Positions 8,827-16,308 of a stretch of DNA of 64,000 bases are shown one piece after another (position 1 is the stretch's first letter; each line of letters begins with the position of its first letter). The notes beneath the pieces were generated by a model. That model was given only the letters and a program-made list of their open reading frames with translations. It was not told where the DNA came from and did no database searches. Source of the DNA: JAZDOK01 sp043798715 (GTDB lineage Bacteria; Vulcanimicrobiota; JAZDOK01); NCBI GenBank assembly GCA_043798715.1, contig JAZDOK010000099.1:1-64000 (forward strand), given 5' to 3'. A program made the translations under genes and the position numbers.

Positions 8827-9882
8827 TCAGAACCAGAACGGAATGTTTCCTTTTTGACGAAAAAAAGCGGGCAGGGCGGGGTAGACTTTTGAAATCAGCG
8901 GGAAGAGGTATTCGTAGAAGAAGATGAACAGCAGGAGGAGCAGGAGCAGGGTGTAGGGGACCCAGCGGATCCAGGCGAAGATGCGCAGGGGTGAAAATTT
9001 TTTTCTGCCCGCCGCCGGGAGCGGAGTTCCCGCTTTGGCTGGAAATACCTGCATCTGGGGGGGAGCGGGCGGGGGCTGGAGCAGTCCCAGGAGGTCTTTC
9101 TTCAGATCCAGGGCCGATTGGTAGCGCCGGGCAGGGTCGGTCTGCGTCGCCTTGATGACGATCTGCTCCATCGTCCCCGAGACGGCGGGGTTCAACTTGC
9201 GCGCGGGGGTGAAGCTGAAGGGGGTCTGGGTAGAGGTGGGATCGGATTTGGTCAGAAGGCGGTGCAGGACCACGCCGAGGGAAAAAATATCCGAGCGGGG
9301 GTCGGTCTGGCCGCCGTACTGTTCCGGAGGAGCATACCCCGGGGAGCCGATCCGAAGCGTGTCTCCTTTCTTGGCCGGGCTGTAGAGGCGGGCTATTCCG
9401 AAGTCAATCAGTTTCACGTGCCCGCCGCTGACCATGATATTGGAAGGCTTAAGGTCCCTGAAAATGACCGGGTGCGGATTCTGCCGGTGCAGGTAATAGA
9501 GCACGGTGGCGATCTGGACGGCGTATTCGGCCACGACTTTCTCAGGAAGACCGGAGGGGGAACGAGTTACGATCTTTTCAAGATCTTCTCCCTCGACGTA
9601 GTCCATGACCAGGCAGGGACGCCCCTGGAAGAGGAAATAGTCGGAGACCCTGGGGAGGTTGGGATGATCCAGTTTGGCCAGAAGAAAGGCCTCCAACTCG
9701 AATTGCTTCTGGGCCTGCGCCTGCTCTTCGGTTGAGGAGAATTTTGCGGTCAATTCCTTGAGCACGCACTCTTTCCCGGCCAGATGTCGATCGCGGCAGA
9801 GGTAGATGTTGCTCATGCCTCCCTGGCCGAGCACCCGGATCACCTCGTAGCGGGCTTCGATCCCATCGCCGATATTGAACAT
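8827..9882 (-). CDS. Membrane Ser/Thr protein kinase (active-site residues intact)
   Basis: The 351-residue protein carries a Hanks-type kinase domain (about residues 10-270) and one C-terminal membrane helix (about 310-335) with almost nothing beyond it. The glycine loop (LGQGGMSNIY), the Lys in CVLKEL, catalytic loop FRDLKPSN (141-148) and DFG (161-163 region, LIDFGIARL) are all present, so activity is expected. It lacks PASTA or other external sensors. It is 22 bases downstream of a paralogous pseudokinase gene and upstream of the FHA gene, so the three probably act together. Confidence 0.93.
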   Translation of the reverse strand: MFNIGDGIEARYEVIRVLGQGGMSNIYLCRDRHLAGKECVLKELTAKFSSTEEQAQAQKQFELEAFLLAKLDHPNLPRVSDYFLFQGRPCLVMDYVEGEDLEKIVTRSPSGLPEKVVAEYAVQIATVLYYLHRQNPHPVIFRDLKPSNIMVSGGHVKLIDFGIARLYSPAKKGDTLRIGSPGYAPPEQYGGQTDPRSDIFSLGVVLHRLLTKSDPTSTQTPFSFTPARKLNPAVSGTMEQIVIKATQTDPARRYQSALDLKKDLLGLLQPPPAPPQMQVFPAKAGTPLPAAGRKKFSPLRIFAWIRWVPYTLLLLLLLFIFFYEYLFPLISKVYPALPAFFRQKGNIPFWF

Positions 9883-9904
9883 GGCTAAAATTCTCCGCCC
9901 TTCA

Positions 9905-10861
9905 TCAGGGACGCAGGATAAAATAGTAGAAAAGCCAGACTGCTGCGGTCCCGGTGGCGAGAACCAGGAGCCAGAGGAAAAAGTTGGCCGCGGCGGGATT
10001 TTTCTTGCGTTGAACCCAGGATTGAACCGAGTCGGGTGACTGGTACTGTTCCATCGCGCCTTTCAGGTCTTTAACCATCTCCTGGAGGTTGGGATACCTT
10101 TCCCTGGGATCATAACGGGTGGCTTTCAGGATAATCTGGTTGAATTTATCGGAGACTTCAGGCCGGAGGCTCTGCGGGGCCGGGAGATTGAAGGGGGTGG
10201 AGGCAGGATTCACCTTCGTCAGGCAGTGGAAAAGGATGGCCCCGAGATTGTAGACCAGGGTGCGCATATCGAAGATTCCCTCTTCGGAAAACTGTTCCGG
10301 AGCGGCATAGTCCATGGACCCGGTCCGTTTGATGGCTTCCAGGTCCTGGCGGGTCTGGAAAAGCCTGGCCAGGCCCAGGTCTATGAGAGTAATGTTTCCC
10401 TGCCCCGAGACCAGAATGTTTCCCAGGTTAAGTTCTCTGAAAAACACCGCCGGCATTTTTCGGGAAAAAAGGTAATTCAAGGCGTCGGCCATTTGAATTC
10501 CCCATGAGAGGACTTCCTTTTCCTCGATGGGGTCTTTTTTGATGACGTTGCCCAGATCCACGGCCGGGGCGTACTCCCTGACTATGTAGAGGCTGTTTGA
10601 GTCAATGAAGAAGTCCACCACTTTGGCGATGTTGGGGTGGGAAAGGGCGGTGAGGTTGAGGGCCTCGGCATGAAACTGGCTCATTATCCTGTTTTTTTCC
10701 TGGGGATCGACGGCCACCATCTTCATTTCCTTGATGGCCCAGACCTTGCCTTTAAGGTGCAGATCCTCCACATAATAGACATTGAACATCTGGCTCTGAT
10801 AGATGATGCGGGCAATCTTATACCTTGAGCGGAGGATCATTCCGACGCTGTAAGAGGTCAT
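9905..10861 (-). CDS. Membrane kinase-like protein, probable pseudokinase
   Basis: This 318-residue protein is a clear paralogue of the next gene product, with the same kinase fold and a C-terminal membrane helix (about 293-315). Key residues are lost. The glycine loop is replaced by IIYQSQMFNVYY. The catalytic loop FRDLKPSN has become FRELNLGN (141-148), so the catalytic Asp is Glu and the Lys is Asn. DFG is DLG (161-163). The Lys in WAIKEM is kept. Loss of the catalytic Asp predicts an inactive or very weak kinase that may regulate its active neighbour. No strong ribosome site is seen. Confidence 0.85.
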   Translation of the reverse strand: MTSYSVGMILRSRYKIARIIYQSQMFNVYYVEDLHLKGKVWAIKEMKMVAVDPQEKNRIMSQFHAEALNLTALSHPNIAKVVDFFIDSNSLYIVREYAPAVDLGNVIKKDPIEEKEVLSWGIQMADALNYLFSRKMPAVFFRELNLGNILVSGQGNITLIDLGLARLFQTRQDLEAIKRTGSMDYAAPEQFSEEGIFDMRTLVYNLGAILFHCLTKVNPASTPFNLPAPQSLRPEVSDKFNQIILKATRYDPRERYPNLQEMVKDLKGAMEQYQSPDSVQSWVQRKKNPAAANFFLWLLVLATGTAAVWLFYYFILRP

Positions 10862-10926
10862 AGGGGGAAAATTCTCCCGTCGAAGGATATTTCCTTCCGG
10901 AAGTGAGGCGCTTTGGAAAGAAGGTG

Positions 10927-10941
10927 CGGGGGATGCCCCCG
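10927..10941 (-). terminator. Hairpin after the unknown gene ending at 10948
   Basis: A 6-bp GC stem (CGGGGG/CCCCCG, 3-base loop) begins 7 bases past the stop on the minus strand and is followed by CACCTTCTTTCC. The T-tract is poor, so this may be a weak terminator or a stabilising 3' hairpin. Confidence 0.35.
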
Positions 10942-10947
10942 TCAGTC

Positions 10948-11757
10948 CTATTTGAAGGAGAGGTTGTTCTGAACGGCCAGTTTAATCTTATTAATGCCGG
11001 ATTTGATAGCTTTACTGTGTTCGACGTATGAGCGCAGGCCGTAGAGGGCCAGGCAGGCTATGGCGGCCGGGAGAGAGGCGACTCCGGTGAAAGAAGCGGC
11101 GGAGGCCACTGCCGTGGCCGTATCCAATACTCCCAGCAGGATTTCTTTTTTATCCTTGTTATGGATGCCTTCCTTAAGTTCACGGACTCCGGCCGCACCG
11201 CTCAGGGCACAGCCGAAAACGCCCAGGCCGGTCGCCAGGAAGCCGACTTTGGAGCTGAGGGAGGCGGCGGTCTTAAGAAGCGAGCCCACTTTCCCGCCGG
11301 TGATGGCGGCGCCCGTCTCCACGAGGAGACCAGCGTTTCCCATGACCATGGCCGCGGACTGGCCGACCTCTCCCCCCGATTCCAGGATCGTCTGGACATC
11401 CTTTTTTTTGATGCCCTCTTTAAGATCTCTTACGGCCAGCACCCCCAGGAGAGAGTTGCTGACCACCCCCGTCGCATGGAGGGCGGAGGAAAGACCGGAA
11501 GGCATTAAAATACCGCCTGCGTCGAGGACGTCTTTCGTCAGGGAGTGATAGCTTAAGACGTCCACTGCTTTCAGGACGAAGCGGCCTCCCTTAAGGAGAT
11601 CCTGCCAGCCTTTTCTCTTGTCTTCGGAGAGGCTATCCACCGAATTCTTGAGAAAATGTTCTTCGGAGGCATCCCCGGGTGGGGTCTTCTTCCCGGATGG
11701 CCTGAGGACTGCCGGCTCTCCCCCTGGAACAGAATTTAATGAGCGTATCGAATCCAT
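10948..11757 (-). CDS. Unknown Gly/Ala-rich protein with an internal duplication
   Basis: I do not recognise this 269-residue protein. After a Pro/Lys-rich N-terminus come weakly hydrophobic, Gly/Ala/Ser-rich helices without strong membrane segments. Two related blocks are visible: LAVRDLKEGIKKKDVQTIL (about residues 113-131) and AGVRELKEGIHNKDKKEIL (about 188-206). Each follows a hydrophobic stretch, so the protein is an internal duplication. Such hairpins occur in membrane-inserting or scaffold proteins, but no function can be assigned. The start codon lies only 8 bases after a perfect -10 box and there is no ribosome site. It precedes the kinase genes on the same strand. Confidence 0.7.
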   Translation of the reverse strand: MDSIRSLNSVPGGEPAVLRPSGKKTPPGDASEEHFLKNSVDSLSEDKRKGWQDLLKGGRFVLKAVDVLSYHSLTKDVLDAGGILMPSGLSSALHATGVVSNSLLGVLAVRDLKEGIKKKDVQTILESGGEVGQSAAMVMGNAGLLVETGAAITGGKVGSLLKTAASLSSKVGFLATGLGVFGCALSGAAGVRELKEGIHNKDKKEILLGVLDTATAVASAASFTGVASLPAAIACLALYGLRSYVEHSKAIKSGINKIKLAVQNNLSFK

Positions 11758-11765
11758 ACGCCGAC

Positions 11766-11774
11766 ATTATAGCA
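11766..11774 (-). promoter_or_regulatory. Extended -10 promoter, candidate leaderless start
   Basis: The minus strand reads TGCTATAAT, then 8 bases, then the ATG at 11757. Transcription would begin at or next to the start codon, leaving no leader. The -35 region (TGGATC at 17 bases) is weak, as expected for an extended -10 promoter. Confidence 0.55.
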
Positions 11775-11954
11775 TATCAGGCGGGGTTGATCCAGCCCCC
11801 ATAATGTCCCTGATGGGGCTGCCAGGCGCAAGTAAAATATTGAAAAAACCGTGTCCCTGAGCGGGTTATCTTGTTTTTTTCTCAGCATGGAAAGAAGGAG
11901 AAAAACGCTTTTTGTCAAAAAGTTAACAAGTTTTTAACATTCAGCAACGGAGTT

Positions 11955-13580
11955 ATGACATTGAGAAAACCACTTCGGGTCTTGATGGTTGTGAATTCAG
12001 AGGACGACGCTTCCCTGCTCCTGCGCCTTCTCAGAGAGGGCGGACATCATCCGGTCTCTGAACGCTTGAGGGAGCCGGAGGCTGTGCTGGCCGCTCTTCG
12101 AGAAAAGGAGTGGGATCTTGTTTTAGCGGACTATAACCTGCCTGGATTCAGCGGCTTGGAAGCACTCATGATTTTTCAGGAGGCGGGTGCTGACATCCCC
12201 TTCATCATCATCTCCGATAAGATGGGGGAAGAGATGGTCGTGGGGGCGATAAAAGCCGGCGCCCATGAGTATATTAAGAAAGATAACCTTTCCCGCCTCG
12301 TTCCAGCGATCGAGCGGGAATTGAGGGAAACTATTGTGCGGCGGGAGCGCAAACGGGTGGAAGATGCGCTCAATGAAAACGTCGAGAGATTCCGCAATCT
12401 CTTTGACAACATGAGCAGCGGGGTGGCTGTCTATGAGGCGATCAACGGTGCGGAGGATTTCATAATAAGAGATTTTAACAAGGCGGGGGAACGTATAGAA
12501 AACGTCAAGAGGGAGGAACTGGTGGGACGGAGCGTCCTGGATGCTTTTCCCGGCATAAAAGCCATGGGCTTATTTGAGGTCTTACAGCGTGTCTGGAGAA
12601 CCGGACAGCCCGAGCATTACCCGGCCTCGGCATACAAGGACCGGCGAATTACCGGCTGGCGGGAAAACTACGTGTACAAACTCTCCTCCGGAGAGATAGT
12701 GGCCGTTTACGACGACGTCACCGAGCGAAAACAGGCCGAGGAGGAATTGCTTAAAGCCAAGGAGGCGGCCGAAGAATCGAACCGGGCCAAGAGTTCCTTC
12801 CTGGCCAACATGAGCCACGAGATTCGCACGCCGATGGCTGCCATCATAGGATTCACGGAGCTGATGCTGGGCTCCGAACTTAAGCCTGAGCAGCGCGAAT
12901 ACCTGCAAATCGTTCAAACCAGGAGCAGGGATCTCCTAACCCTCCTGAACGATCTGCTGGATTTTTCCAAGCTGGAAGCTGAAAAAATGGGATTGATTCA
13001 AATACCTTTTCATCTCGCCCAGACACTCGGCGAAGTGATGAAAATGTTCTCTATTATCGCCTCTCAGAAAAATCTGGCCATTTCGCTTAAAATTGCCGAC
13101 GGCGTACCCGATGTTCTTTACGGGGATCCCCAGCGAATAAGGCAGGTTCTGGTCAACATGGTGGGTAATGCCGTCAAATTCACGGAAAGAGGAGGGGTGG
13201 CCGTCCTGGTGGGGCCGGATTATGAATCGTCCGACGGGCAATTAATCCTCCATTTCTGCGTGAAGGATTCAGGAATAGGCATCCCTCCGGACAAACTGGA
13301 ATATATTTTTCAACCCTTTATCCAGGCGGACGGCTCTTATACGCGAAAATACGGGGGGACCGGCCTGGGCCTGAGTATATGCAGCCGGCTGGTGGAACTG
13401 ATGGGCGGGAAGATCCGGGTGGAGAGCGAGGTCGGCCGGGGCAGTGCCTTCCATTTTTCGATTCCATTTCGGCAGCTCCCATTACAAGCAAAGCCGGAAG
13501 AATGCCGGCGTTTAGTGCAGATGGGCCTGCCCATGCTTCTTTGCGCATCCTGGTCGCGGATGATGATGAAAGCAGCATAA
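11955..13580 (+). CDS. Histidine kinase with N-terminal receiver and PAS domain
   Basis: I favour ATG 11955 (MTLRKPLRVLMVVNSEDD); an in-frame TTG at 11871 would add 28 unlikely residues. The 541-residue soluble protein has a receiver domain (residues 5-120, acceptor Asp in DLVLADYNLPG), a PAS domain (about 135-260), a HisKA domain with the phosphorylated His in NMSHEIRTPMAA, and an ATPase domain (GNAVKFTERG, KDSGIGIPPDKL, YGGTGLGLSI). After the ATPase domain the frame runs on for about 30 meaningless residues, while a second receiver continues in the -1 frame. It is either truncated by a frameshift or naturally split. Confidence 0.85.
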   Translation: MTLRKPLRVLMVVNSEDDASLLLRLLREGGHHPVSERLREPEAVLAALREKEWDLVLADYNLPGFSGLEALMIFQEAGADIPFIIISDKMGEEMVVGAIKAGAHEYIKKDNLSRLVPAIERELRETIVRRERKRVEDALNENVERFRNLFDNMSSGVAVYEAINGAEDFIIRDFNKAGERIENVKREELVGRSVLDAFPGIKAMGLFEVLQRVWRTGQPEHYPASAYKDRRITGWRENYVYKLSSGEIVAVYDDVTERKQAEEELLKAKEAAEESNRAKSSFLANMSHEIRTPMAAIIGFTELMLGSELKPEQREYLQIVQTRSRDLLTLLNDLLDFSKLEAEKMGLIQIPFHLAQTLGEVMKMFSIIASQKNLAISLKIADGVPDVLYGDPQRIRQVLVNMVGNAVKFTERGGVAVLVGPDYESSDGQLILHFCVKDSGIGIPPDKLEYIFQPFIQADGSYTRKYGGTGLGLSICSRLVELMGGKIRVESEVGRGSAFHFSIPFRQLPLQAKPEECRRLVQMGLPMLLCASWSRMMMKAA

Positions 13581-13921
13581 AGCTGACAGTTAAGCAACTG
13601 AGGGAGAAGGGGCACCAGGTGCTCACGGCGTTCAACGGGAAGGAAGCCCTGCGCCTCCTGGAGACGCAGGATTTCGATATGGTGCTGATGGATATCATGA
13701 TGCCGGAGATGGATGGCCTGGAGGCCACCCGCCGGATTCGGGACCCGGCCTCGTCCGTCCGCAATCACGATGTGCCGGTGATCGCCATTACGGCCTGTGC
13801 CATGAGCGGCGATGAGGAGCGGTGCCGGGAGGCGGGTATTGATGCCTATGTCTCCAAGCCGGTAAGCATCGCGAGCCTGTTTGCAGTAATTGAAAAAAAT
13901 CTTGAACGGACTGCTTCGTGA
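13502..13921 (+). CDS. Receiver domain in -1 frame to the preceding histidine kinase
   Basis: From ATG 13502 this gives 139 residues, overlapping the kinase gene by 79 bases. The domain is complete: RILVADDDESS, acceptor Asp in DMVLMDIMMPEMDG, Thr/Ala switch in VIAITACAM and Lys in AYVSKPVSI. Hybrid histidine kinases normally end in such a receiver, so the likely ancestor was one fused protein. No clear slippery heptamer was found between 13490 and 13550, and the ribosome site (GGAAG) is too close to the ATG. A single missing base or a genuine split gene would both explain the layout. Confidence 0.7.
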   Translation: MPAFSADGPAHASLRILVADDDESSIKLTVKQLREKGHQVLTAFNGKEALRLLETQDFDMVLMDIMMPEMDGLEATRRIRDPASSVRNHDVPVIAITACAMSGDEERCREAGIDAYVSKPVSIASLFAVIEKNLERTAS

Positions 13922-13939
13922 GAGATCAGGGAGATTTAA

Positions 13940-14056
13940 GTGATTGAAAAATTATGGTATTCCTGGATCAAGATCATCTTCGGGATAAAGATTCTCTCAA
14001 AATGTCCGGAGCTCTTCAAGTACCTCTTTCCCGAAAAAACAAGAAAATATCTTTAA
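13940..14056 (+). CDS. Small hypothetical protein, 38 residues
   Basis: A GTG start 18 bases after the receiver gene is preceded by GGGAG at good spacing. The product (VIEKLWYSWIKIIFGIK, then ILSKCPELFKYLFPEKTRK) is aromatic, hydrophobic at its N-terminus and basic at its end, like a small membrane-associated peptide. Position suggests co-transcription with the histidine kinase. No homologue is recognised. Confidence 0.4.
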   Translation: MIEKLWYSWIKIIFGIKILSKCPELFKYLFPEKTRKYL

Positions 14057-14065
14057 GCACGCACC

Positions 14066-15739
14066 TCACGGCATCCCGGAAAGAAATACGGAGTAATCAT
14101 CCCTTATGAGGTTGAAGTCCCTGGCCAGGATGATAAGCTGAACCCTGTTGTCCCTGATGTCCACGGCCGTTTTTTCTTTTCCGAAAAACCAGCGGGTCAC
14201 CTCTCCAAAATGCTTCTGAGTCTCCGGCCCCCCATAGAGCTTGAGCGCCTTTTTGGCCGCATCGCCCACCCGGAGACTCTTGCTGGTCATGAAGCGGGTG
14301 CCCGGGAGAAGGTAGATGGCCTCGATGCGGTAATCCGAGGAGGGGATCTGGATGAGGAGGCGATCCCGGCCCGAATAGCGCCAGACGTCGTGGATATAGG
14401 AGTTCTTGCCCAGGTTATAGTTGTTATAGAGTGTTGTCTGGAAAGTGTTCAGAGCTATTGAGGGATCAGGGGAACCGGTGGGATGAATGGAGCAGCGGCT
14501 GAAGTTTTCCGGCAGGACGGTCTTTATTTTTCCGAAGGAGGCACCGGCGATCAGCACCAGCCCCAGGATGATTGCTGGAGTGGCCGCTCCCGGTGAAATA
14601 CCCAGCCTCAGCAGGCAGGCCCGGGAGAGCAGGGCAATAAGCAGGGAGAGGCCGAAAAAAAATCCGGGTGTCCCGGGGATGAGGTCCACCGTCGTCAGGA
14701 AGTAGAGGAGGGTTTCGAGCCAGCCGAAAAAGGAAAACCACCAGACCAGTGTCAGGAGCCCGCCGAAGTCGGGGATGAAGCGGCAGGAATTTTGCAGTTT
14801 TACCGGAAGCCATCCGTTGACGTAGAAGAGCCAAAGGAGGCCGCGCATCAGTCCCTGCGGCCCGGAAGGGGCCGATGCAGGCTTCCCGGGCGCCTTGGCG
14901 CCACTTGGGGCCGGCCGCCGCGGGGCGGGATTAAGGGCATTGTTGAGGGCCTCCCTGAATTCATCTGCATCCTGAAAGCGCACTGCCGGGGCCATGCGGG
15001 TGGCTTTCTCTATGAGGGCGGTCATTTCCGGGGAGACGGCGGGGTTGAGCGCGTTCGCCGGGGCGAACTGGAAGGGATGGCTCACGGGATCCTCCAGGGT
15101 GAGGGCCTGGTGCAGAAGGACCCCCAGGGCGTAGAGGTCTGAACGAGGGTCGCTCTGCCGGCCGCTTCCGGGGTATTGCTCGGGCGCGGCGTAGCCCGGC
15201 GTTCCCAGGCAGACGGTGTCGTTTTTCTTGGCAGGGTCAAAGATCCGGGCGATCCCGAAGTCCACCAGCTCAAGGCGTCCGTTGGGCTGGAGCATGATGT
15301 TGGATGGCTTGAGGTCCCTGAAAATGACGGGGGCGGGGAGTTGGCGGTGCAGATATTCGAGGACATCGAGGAGCTGAAGGGCCCATCCGGCGGCTATCAC
15401 TTCGAGAACGGGCTGTCCGGACTGATCGAGGACATTCTTAAGGCTGGTACCGGGGACGAATTCCATGACGAGGAAATAGCTTTGCCCTTCTGAGAAAAAG
15501 TCAAAGATGCGGGGAAGGCCGGAGTGGCGGAGGTTGGAAAGAATTCCGGCTTCCTTGAAGAAGAGGTCGATCGCCTCGTTTTGGCCGGCGGGGTCGGCGT
15601 GGTTATTTATGAGTTCCTTGACGGCGTATTTACGGACTGGTTCGGCCGCGTCGTGAGCCACCCAGACGGCCCCGCAGGCTCCCTGGCCCAGGAGGCGATC
15701 CAGGACGTATTTACCGTGAAGAATATTTCCGCTCTGCAT
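14066..15739 (-). CDS. Ser/Thr protein kinase with multi-pass membrane C-terminus
   Basis: The kinase domain starts right after ATG 15739 (MQSGNILHGKYVLDRLLGQG), which has GAAGG at good spacing; upstream in-frame starts at 15784 and 15808 overlap the DUF1893 gene more. The protein has 557 residues. It keeps LLGQGACGAVW, the Lys in YAVKEL, FRDLKPSN and LVDFGIARI, so it should be active. After a Pro/Ala linker come about four membrane segments (about residues 300-420) and a C-terminal domain of about 130 residues, probably extracytoplasmic, which could be the sensor. It is related to the kinases at 8827 and 9905. Confidence 0.9.
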   Translation of the reverse strand: MQSGNILHGKYVLDRLLGQGACGAVWVAHDAAEPVRKYAVKELINNHADPAGQNEAIDLFFKEAGILSNLRHSGLPRIFDFFSEGQSYFLVMEFVPGTSLKNVLDQSGQPVLEVIAAGWALQLLDVLEYLHRQLPAPVIFRDLKPSNIMLQPNGRLELVDFGIARIFDPAKKNDTVCLGTPGYAAPEQYPGSGRQSDPRSDLYALGVLLHQALTLEDPVSHPFQFAPANALNPAVSPEMTALIEKATRMAPAVRFQDADEFREALNNALNPAPRRPAPSGAKAPGKPASAPSGPQGLMRGLLWLFYVNGWLPVKLQNSCRFIPDFGGLLTLVWWFSFFGWLETLLYFLTTVDLIPGTPGFFFGLSLLIALLSRACLLRLGISPGAATPAIILGLVLIAGASFGKIKTVLPENFSRCSIHPTGSPDPSIALNTFQTTLYNNYNLGKNSYIHDVWRYSGRDRLLIQIPSSDYRIEAIYLLPGTRFMTSKSLRVGDAAKKALKLYGGPETQKHFGEVTRWFFGKEKTAVDIRDNRVQLIILARDFNLIRDDYSVFLSGMP

Positions 15740-16172
15740 GGGGACCTTCGCTGAAGGCGGCGGGAAATTGATTTGAGAGTTCATTAAATGCCTGCTGAGG
15801 GCTTTCAAAGGCCCGGCTTTTTTCTTCGAGGGGACAGGGACCGGTGCCTGCCCTGTTCAGGATGAGAGGGACTTTTCGATCATGTGAAAGAAGGACGCCG
15901 GAGGAAATGAGAAGGCTTTCGCCCTCCTCTGAAAGTAGGCGGGCATGGACAGCGGAAATGCCGCAGTAGAGAGCAAGCAGGGCGGTCGCCCGCCCGACGA
16001 TACTGTCGGCAAGGGAGGCGCCCGCCAGTTCCTGTCCGTGTAAAAAAATGGCGCGGAGAAGGCCCGTGATCCCCTTTTCGGATGAAGAAAAAAGAACGGC
16101 TTTCCCTTTTACCAGTACAAGGGAGAGATCGGAGGAGTCAAGAATTTCCCTGGCCTTATTAATGTCGTCCAT
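15711..16172 (-). CDS. DUF1893 domain protein
   Basis: The first 115 or so residues of this 153-residue protein match DUF1893 (TM1506-like): LSLVLVKGKAVLFSSSEKGI, GASLADSIVGRATALLALYCG, and the end NRAGTGPCPLEEK. These are small soluble proteins with a cytidine-deaminase-like fold and no firmly established activity. The C-terminal 35 residues overlap the start region of the downstream kinase gene by 29 bases, so the two are probably co-translated. This pairing with a kinase is the only clue to its role here. Confidence 0.8.
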   Translation of the reverse strand: MDDINKAREILDSSDLSLVLVKGKAVLFSSSEKGITGLLRAIFLHGQELAGASLADSIVGRATALLALYCGISAVHARLLSEEGESLLISSGVLLSHDRKVPLILNRAGTGPCPLEEKSRAFESPQQAFNELSNQFPAAFSEGPHAERKYSSR

Positions 16173-16308
16173 GAAAGATTCTTCTTCGGCAGGGGCTCCA
16201 TTTCCTTGTCAAGAGGAAGATCCCGGCCTCAAAAGATTTCAAAAGGGTTTTTGCCATCTTCCTGAGAATATTTACTAAAACATATTCTCCACACAAAGGG
16301 GTGCCGGA

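Noticed and set aside
13490..13560. Programmed -1 frameshift site in the hybrid kinase
   Set aside because: No X-XXY-YYZ heptamer with a following stem was seen, so I keep this as a split or frameshifted gene.
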